From Clostridia bacterium (GTDB taxonomy: Bacteria; Bacillota; Clostridia; Christensenellales; Aristaeellaceae): DNA of 18,022 nt. Location of the stretch: NCBI GenBank assembly GCA_024404395.1, contig JAKSPZ010000003.1, forward strand, positions 1 to 18,022. The letters run 5' to 3'. The translations under genes were made by a program, and so were the position numbers. The notes below the pieces were generated by a model. It saw nothing but the letters and a program-made list of their open reading frames with translations, had not been told where the DNA came from and ran no database searches. Shown piece by piece: positions 14,840 through 18,022 of the stretch (position 1 is its first letter; each line of letters opens with the position of its first letter).

Positions 14840-15460
14840 ATGAAGCTGATTTTTCTGGGCCCTCCCGGTGCCGGTAAAGGTACCCAGGCAGCGGGCGTCA
14901 GCGCCAACCTGAGAGTTCCGCACATCTCCACCGGTGATATGTTCCGCAACGCCGTTAACAACAAGACCCCCACGGGTGTTGAAGCGAAGCGCTACATGGA
15001 TGCCGGCCAGCTGGTTCCCGACAGCGTCGTCATCGCAATGGTGAAGGAACGCCTGTCCGAGCCCGACTGTGCCAACGGCTATCTGCTGGACGGTTTCCCC
15101 CGTACGGTAGAGCAGGCTGAAGCGCTGGAAGGTATCTCCGCCCCCGACGCAGTCATCGACATCGAAGTTCCGGACGAACGTCTGTTCGACCGCCTCACCG
15201 GTCGCCGCGTCTGCAAGGCCTGCCGCGGAACTTACCACATTTCCAAGCTCGCGAATGAGACCGTTTGCCCTGTATGCGGCAACGAAGTCTATCAGCGTGA
15301 CGATGATAAGCCCGAAACCATTACCAAGCGTCTGCAGGTCTATCACGAGGCCACCGCACCGCTGATCGGTTACTATGAGGCGAAGGGCAAACTCAACCGC
15401 ATTGACGGTGACAGAAATCTTGAGGACGTCTTTAAGGCGATCCTTGCCTCACTGGAGTGA
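14840..15460 (+). CDS. adk: Adenylate kinase, zinc LID type
   Basis: Adenylate kinase balances adenine nucleotides (ATP + AMP to 2 ADP) in the cytoplasm. The P-loop GPPGAGKGT is at 7-15, STGDMFR binds AMP, and LLDGFPRT contains the conserved nucleotide-binding arginine. The LID domain is the long type with a four-cysteine zinc site: Cys125, Cys128, Cys143 and Cys146. The 206 residues are a little below the 215 or so of E. coli. ATG 14840 follows CGGAGGAAAATAC. It is in the usual place between secY and map and ends 4 nt before map. Confidence 0.98.
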   Translation: MKLIFLGPPGAGKGTQAAGVSANLRVPHISTGDMFRNAVNNKTPTGVEAKRYMDAGQLVPDSVVIAMVKERLSEPDCANGYLLDGFPRTVEQAEALEGISAPDAVIDIEVPDERLFDRLTGRRVCKACRGTYHISKLANETVCPVCGNEVYQRDDDKPETITKRLQVYHEATAPLIGYYEAKGKLNRIDGDRNLEDVFKAILASLE

Positions 15461-15464
15461 CGGC

Positions 15465-16238
15465 ATGATCACAATTAAAAACGAAGCCCAGATTGAAAAG
15501 ATGCGTAAAGCCGGCGCGCTGCTGCACAGTGTTCTCGAACAGCTGCGCGGCGCCGTCCGGCCGGGCATCTCCACCAAGGAACTGGACGAGATGGCGGAAA
15601 CGCTCATCCGTCAGGCCGGCGCCATTCCTTCCTTCAAAGGATACGCCGGATTCCCGTATTCCATCTGCGCTTCAGTTGACGATCAGGTCGTTCACGGCTT
15701 TGCAAACAATGAACCTCTGCGCGAAGGGCAGCTGCTGAGCATCGACTGCGGCTGCATCCTCGATGGATGGCAATCCGACAGCGCGCTTTCGGTTCTCGTC
15801 GGTAACGGCTCCAAAGAAGCCAAAAAGCTCATCAAGGTCACGGAAGAATGCTTCTGGATCGGAGCGAACATGGCTCGCAAGGGCAACCGCATCGGCGATA
15901 TCGGCGCCGCTGTGCAAAAGCACGCGGAAGACCACGGCTACGGTGTCATCCGCGACCTTACCGGTCACGGTATCGGTCGCGAAATGCATGAAGACCCCGC
16001 GGTCCCCAACTACGGGAGACCCGGCAGGGGTGTACGTCTCGAACCCGGCATGACCATCGCCATCGAGCCCATGATTGCCATGGGCACCTGGAAGATCATT
16101 ACCGAGGCAGACGGCTGGACGACCCGAACCCAGGACCGCTCACTGGCCTCTCACTACGAACACACCGTTCTGGTGACCGACGGCGAGCCTGAGATCCTGT
16201 CTTTCCCGGGCGCCCGTATTCCGGAGGCGCTGAGATGA
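15465..16238 (+). CDS. map: Methionine aminopeptidase, type I
   Basis: This enzyme removes the initiator methionine from nascent proteins after deformylation, working at the ribosome surface. The 257-residue product is a complete type I enzyme without a zinc-finger extension. The five metal ligands are in place: Asp94 (SIDCG), Asp105 (QSDSA), His168 (TGHGIG), Glu201 (AIEPM) and Glu232 (HYEHTVLVT). The substrate-pocket histidine lies in DDQVVHGFAN. The ATG at 15465 lies 4 nt after the adk stop, with GGAGTGA as the binding site, and matches the family N-terminus (MITIKNEAQIEKMRKAG). An upstream frame from 15375 lies inside adk and is rejected. The stop overlaps the next gene (ATGA). Confidence 0.98.
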   Translation: MITIKNEAQIEKMRKAGALLHSVLEQLRGAVRPGISTKELDEMAETLIRQAGAIPSFKGYAGFPYSICASVDDQVVHGFANNEPLREGQLLSIDCGCILDGWQSDSALSVLVGNGSKEAKKLIKVTEECFWIGANMARKGNRIGDIGAAVQKHAEDHGYGVIRDLTGHGIGREMHEDPAVPNYGRPGRGVRLEPGMTIAIEPMIAMGTWKIITEADGWTTRTQDRSLASHYEHTVLVTDGEPEILSFPGARIPEALR

Positions 16239-16495
16239 AAGCTTATCCCATCGAGATCGGATCGGTCGTAAGATCCAAAGCAGGCCGCGATGAAGGCCGC
16301 CTGTTCGTCGTAACGGAGATCATCGACGATGACTTCGTCTACGTCGTCAACGGCGCGCTGCGCGGCATCGAACGCCCCAAGAAAAAGCGCAAAAAACATC
16401 TCAAACCCAACGGCTCGATCATCTCTCAGATCGCCGCGGGTGAGAGGTATGAGGATCATGAGATCCGTGCATGGCTGAAAAAGGAGGAGCAATAG
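16235..16495 (+). CDS. KOW-domain RNA-binding protein, ribosomal L14e/L6e-like
   Basis: The 86-residue protein begins with a KOW-like beta segment ([23 protein letters not shown], about 7-29; GS-V-S-AGRD-G pattern). It continues with [26 protein letters not shown], with a strongly basic stretch at 48-55, and ends in a charged helix. It resembles the L14e/L6e/L27e-type proteins often found between map and infA in Bacillota (I believe ybzG in B. subtilis, from memory). Its role is not established; binding to rRNA or the ribosome is the natural guess. It overlaps map by four bases (ATGA), and infA starts one nucleotide after its stop, so it is firmly part of the operon. Confidence 0.85.
   Translation: MKAYPIEIGSVVRSKAGRDEGRLFVVTEIIDDDFVYVVNGALRGIERPKKKRKKHLKPNGSIISQIAAGERYEDHEIRAWLKKEEQ
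16481..16487 (+). promoter_or_regulatory. Ribosome binding site that sets the TTG start of infA
   Basis: AAGGAGG lies inside the end of the KOW gene, 9 nt before TTG 16497. The strong site at good spacing supports TTG as the true start, since the next in-frame ATG (Met21) would remove a quarter of IF-1. Confidence 0.8.
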
Positions 16496-16496
16496 G

Positions 16497-16718
16497 TTGT
16501 CTAAGTCTGACGTTATCGAAGTTGAAGGCGTTGTCACTGAGTCCTATCCAAACGCCATGTTTGAAGTCCAGCTTCCCAATGGACATAAGATACTGGCACA
16601 CGTCTCCGGCAAAATGCGTATGAACTACATTCGCATCTATCCCGGTGATAAAGTTACGATTGAGCTTTCGCCTTATGATCTGACCCGTGGTCGCATCACC
16701 TGGCGTTCCAAGAGCTGA
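16497..16718 (+). CDS. infA: Translation initiation factor IF-1
   Basis: IF-1 is an OB-fold protein that occupies the A site of the 30S subunit during initiation and helps IF-2 and IF-3. The 73-residue product matches the family end to end: [40 protein letters not shown] (28-47), and [13 protein letters not shown] (58-70). The start codon is TTG, one nucleotide after the stop of the KOW gene. TTG is uncommon for this gene and may limit its translation or tie it to the upstream gene. It is followed after 29 nt by rpmJ. Confidence 0.97.
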   Translation: MSKSDVIEVEGVVTESYPNAMFEVQLPNGHKILAHVSGKMRMNYIRIYPGDKVTIELSPYDLTRGRITWRSKS

Positions 16719-16747
16719 CCGTTGACACAAGTAAGGAGGCAATACAC

Positions 16748-16861
16748 ATGAAAGTGAGACCTTCCGTCAAGACTATCTGCGAAAAGTGCAAGATCATCAA
16801 GCGCAAGGGTCGCGTCATGGTGATCTGCGAGAATCCCAAGCACAAGCAGAAGCAGGGCTGA
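16748..16861 (+). CDS. rpmJ: 50S ribosomal protein bL36, zinc-binding form
   Basis: bL36 is the smallest large-subunit protein, holding together helices near the 23S rRNA domain V and VI region. The 37 residues start [20 protein letters not shown] and carry the zinc ligands Cys11, Cys14, Cys27 and His32 (C-C-C-H, the C+ form). ATG 16748 follows AAGGAGGCAATACAC. It is too short for many gene callers but is certain from sequence and place. It is the last gene of the operon here; a terminator begins 25 nt downstream, where rpsM would usually follow. Confidence 0.98.
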   Translation: MKVRPSVKTICEKCKIIKRKGRVMVICENPKHKQKQG

Positions 16862-16886
16862 TCGCGGATATTCCAATCGGTACAAT

Positions 16887-16917
16887 ACGGGCACTTCGAA
16901 AGAAGTGCCCGTTTTTT
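16887..16917 (+). terminator. Intrinsic terminator of the S10-spc operon
   Basis: ACGGGCACTTC (16887-16897) and GAAGTGCCCGT (16902-16912) form 11 perfect pairs around a GAAA tetraloop and run into six T residues (16912-16917). It lies 25 nt after the rpmJ stop and should end the operon transcript. Confidence 0.95.
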
Positions 16918-16939
16918 GTGGTTATTCAGCTTTCGCGGT

Positions 16940-16969
16940 TTGACGATGTTTCGTTATTCGGTGTATAAT
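16940..16969 (+). promoter_or_regulatory. Promoter of the sialidase-like gene
   Basis: TTGACG (16940-16945) and TATAAT (16964-16969) are 18 nt apart, near the sigma-A consensus. Transcription would begin near 16976, giving a leader of about 35 nt. It shows that the gene downstream of the terminator is a separate unit. Confidence 0.85.
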
Positions 16970-17010
16970 GAGACCGGATAACAGATATGATTGCCGAAAG
17001 GATCAGTGAC

Positions 17011-18022
17011 ATGAACTACGACGGTTTGGATATGACTCAGATCAGTGACGGACTCAGTCAGACCGCTGCCTGCGCCGCGGCGCCTGTTTATGACAGGGAA
17101 AACGGGCTGATGTTTGTTTCTTATATGACCGGTCTGCGCAAGTTTTACGGCGAATCCACAAGCAAGCTCTGCATGTCGATCTTTCCGCCCTCTCAGCCTA
17201 CCAATATCCGGCACAGAATGATCGACCCGGGCATCGGGGAGACCAGAGGTCTGCTGTGCACTGCCCATTATCTCATCGGTGACAGACGAACCAGAGTGAT
17301 GTTCACAACGACGAGGGGCGAGAAGGCATCCTATTACAGAGACTACGACTTTGAGACCGATACCGTTTCCGAGCGCACAAAGGTCTTCATCAAGACCGCT
17401 CAAGACACGCTCCCGCTTGTGAACGAGACCTATCATCTGTTCCTCAATGAAAACGGGTATCATGTGGACTGCGACAAGGAACCCATCATCAACAAGGTCT
17501 GCAAGTACAACGGAGCGTTCTACACCGCGATCACCCTCGACGGTCCCAGCTATCCCATCCTGTGCCGCATCGAGGACAACATACTGGTGCCCTTTGCCAT
17601 CTGCCCCGAGATGACGACCTACGAGTTCCGCTATCTCATCAATGATGACGGTATTTTCGGTGTGTTCAGAGTTCCGCCGGATGACCACAAGACCGGTCAT
17701 GGCGGCTACACCGTCTCTGCCGACGGCGGCAAGACATGGCGTACATCCATCTTTGCCGACGGCATTCAGTCCCGTCCGGATGTGATGGAGTATTACGGCA
17801 AGCCGCTGGTGATCTATAACTACAGGAACGATTCCTCGCTGCAGAACTGGCCGCCCATGCACAATTTCCGCAACGCCATCAAAATGGTGTATGACGGAAA
17901 GGTGATCAAGGATATCTTCAGCAAATACGGCATCGTTGAACATGAGACCATATCCATAAACGGCGATCTCTACATGACATTCTCCAACTGCCCGCAGGCC
18001 CTCTCCACCGCCAATCACAAGG
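17011..18022 (+). CDS. Sialidase-like (Asp-box) beta-propeller protein, partial at the right edge
   Basis: An open frame runs from ATG 17011 to the end of the window, giving 337 residues without a stop. The clearest motif is an Asp box, SADGGKTWRTS (from residue 236; S-x-D-x-G-x-T-W), typical of sialidase/BNR beta-propellers. After it, GIQSRPDVMEYYGKPLVIYNYRN resembles the strand order of such repeats. Propeller-like segments such as YDRENGLMFVSYMTG (about 27-41) fit the same fold. No signal peptide is seen, so it may be cytoplasmic. I cannot place the catalytic Arg triad or nucleophile Tyr/Glu pair of true sialidases, so activity is unproven. ATG 17011 is favoured over an in-frame ATG at 16987 because AAAGGA lies 9 nt upstream. 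It is a separate transcription unit from the ribosomal operon. Confidence 0.65.
   Translation, partial: MNYDGLDMTQISDGLSQTAACAAAPVYDRENGLMFVSYMTGLRKFYGESTSKLCMSIFPPSQPTNIRHRMIDPGIGETRGLLCTAHYLIGDRRTRVMFTTTRGEKASYYRDYDFETDTVSERTKVFIKTAQDTLPLVNETYHLFLNENGYHVDCDKEPIINKVCKYNGAFYTAITLDGPSYPILCRIEDNILVPFAICPEMTTYEFRYLINDDGIFGVFRVPPDDHKTGHGGYTVSADGGKTWRTSIFADGIQSRPDVMEYYGKPLVIYNYRNDSSLQNWPPMHNFRNAIKMVYDGKVIKDIFSKYGIVEHETISINGDLYMTFSNCPQALSTANHK

Noticed and set aside
13490..15346. A 618-residue open frame on the minus strand opposite rplO, secY and adk
   Set aside because: It is the antisense shadow of three certain genes. Its composition (runs of Asp, Gly, Val, His) is what codon bias on the other strand produces, and it has no family motifs.
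16722..16727. TTGACA before rpmJ as a -35 box
   Set aside because: No -10 hexamer lies at 16-18 nt; the region holds the rpmJ ribosome binding site and start codon.

Overview
This window looks like chromosome of a moderately GC-rich member of the Bacillota, most likely class Clostridia. The signs are a clostridial-style MurG (GGTAGH in place of GGTGGH, SRGDQ near the C-terminus), zinc-finger forms of uS14, uL24, bL36 and adenylate kinase, an N-terminally extended uL22, and a KOW-domain L14e-like gene between map and infA. Gene starts are mostly preceded by strong AGGAGG-type ribosome binding sites, and promoters are of the sigma-A type. No species can be named from the sequence alone.

Layout. 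Positions 1-155 hold the last 50 codons of an unidentified membrane protein, followed by a terminator. Positions 156-402 are a non-coding stretch with several close-packed perfect palindromes. murG (403-1479) stands alone, ended by its own terminator. Two minus-strand genes follow: a small two-helix membrane protein (1576-1845, with its own promoter) and an amidohydrolase (1955-2743). A divergent intergenic region (2744-2915) carries promoters in both directions and repeated TGTCATAA-like boxes. It drives a secreted SH3-like protein with a conserved, uncharacterised C-terminal domain (2916-3803), which is closed by a 16-bp terminator hairpin.

The main body is one S10-spc ribosomal protein operon of 27 genes, all on the plus strand: rpsJ-rplC-rplD-rplW-rplB-rpsS-rplV-rpsC-rplP-rpmC-rpsQ-rplN-rplX-rplE-rpsN-rpsH-rplF-rplR-rpsE-rpmD-rplO-secY-adk-map-(KOW gene)-infA-rpmJ (4254-16861). 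It is driven by a clear promoter at 4006-4034 and preceded by a structured leader of about 215 nt. The genes are tightly packed, with ATGA or GTGA overlaps at rplD/rplW, rplP/rpmC and map/KOW. Together they supply ribosomal proteins of both subunits, the SecY translocon channel, adenylate kinase, methionine aminopeptidase and IF-1, so ribosome assembly, nascent-chain processing and protein export are co-expressed.

The operon ends after rpmJ at an 11-bp GAAA-tetraloop terminator. The alpha-operon genes usually found next (rpsM, rpsK, rpsD, rpoA, rplQ) are not present. Instead there is a new promoter and a partial gene for a sialidase-like (Asp-box) beta-propeller protein running off the right edge. 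I saw no tRNA, rRNA, CRISPR array, insertion sequence or phage gene. Most of the window is core genome. The parts most worth a second look are the rpsJ leader RNA, the operon break after rpmJ, the palindrome cluster before murG, and the C-terminal domain of the secreted protein.
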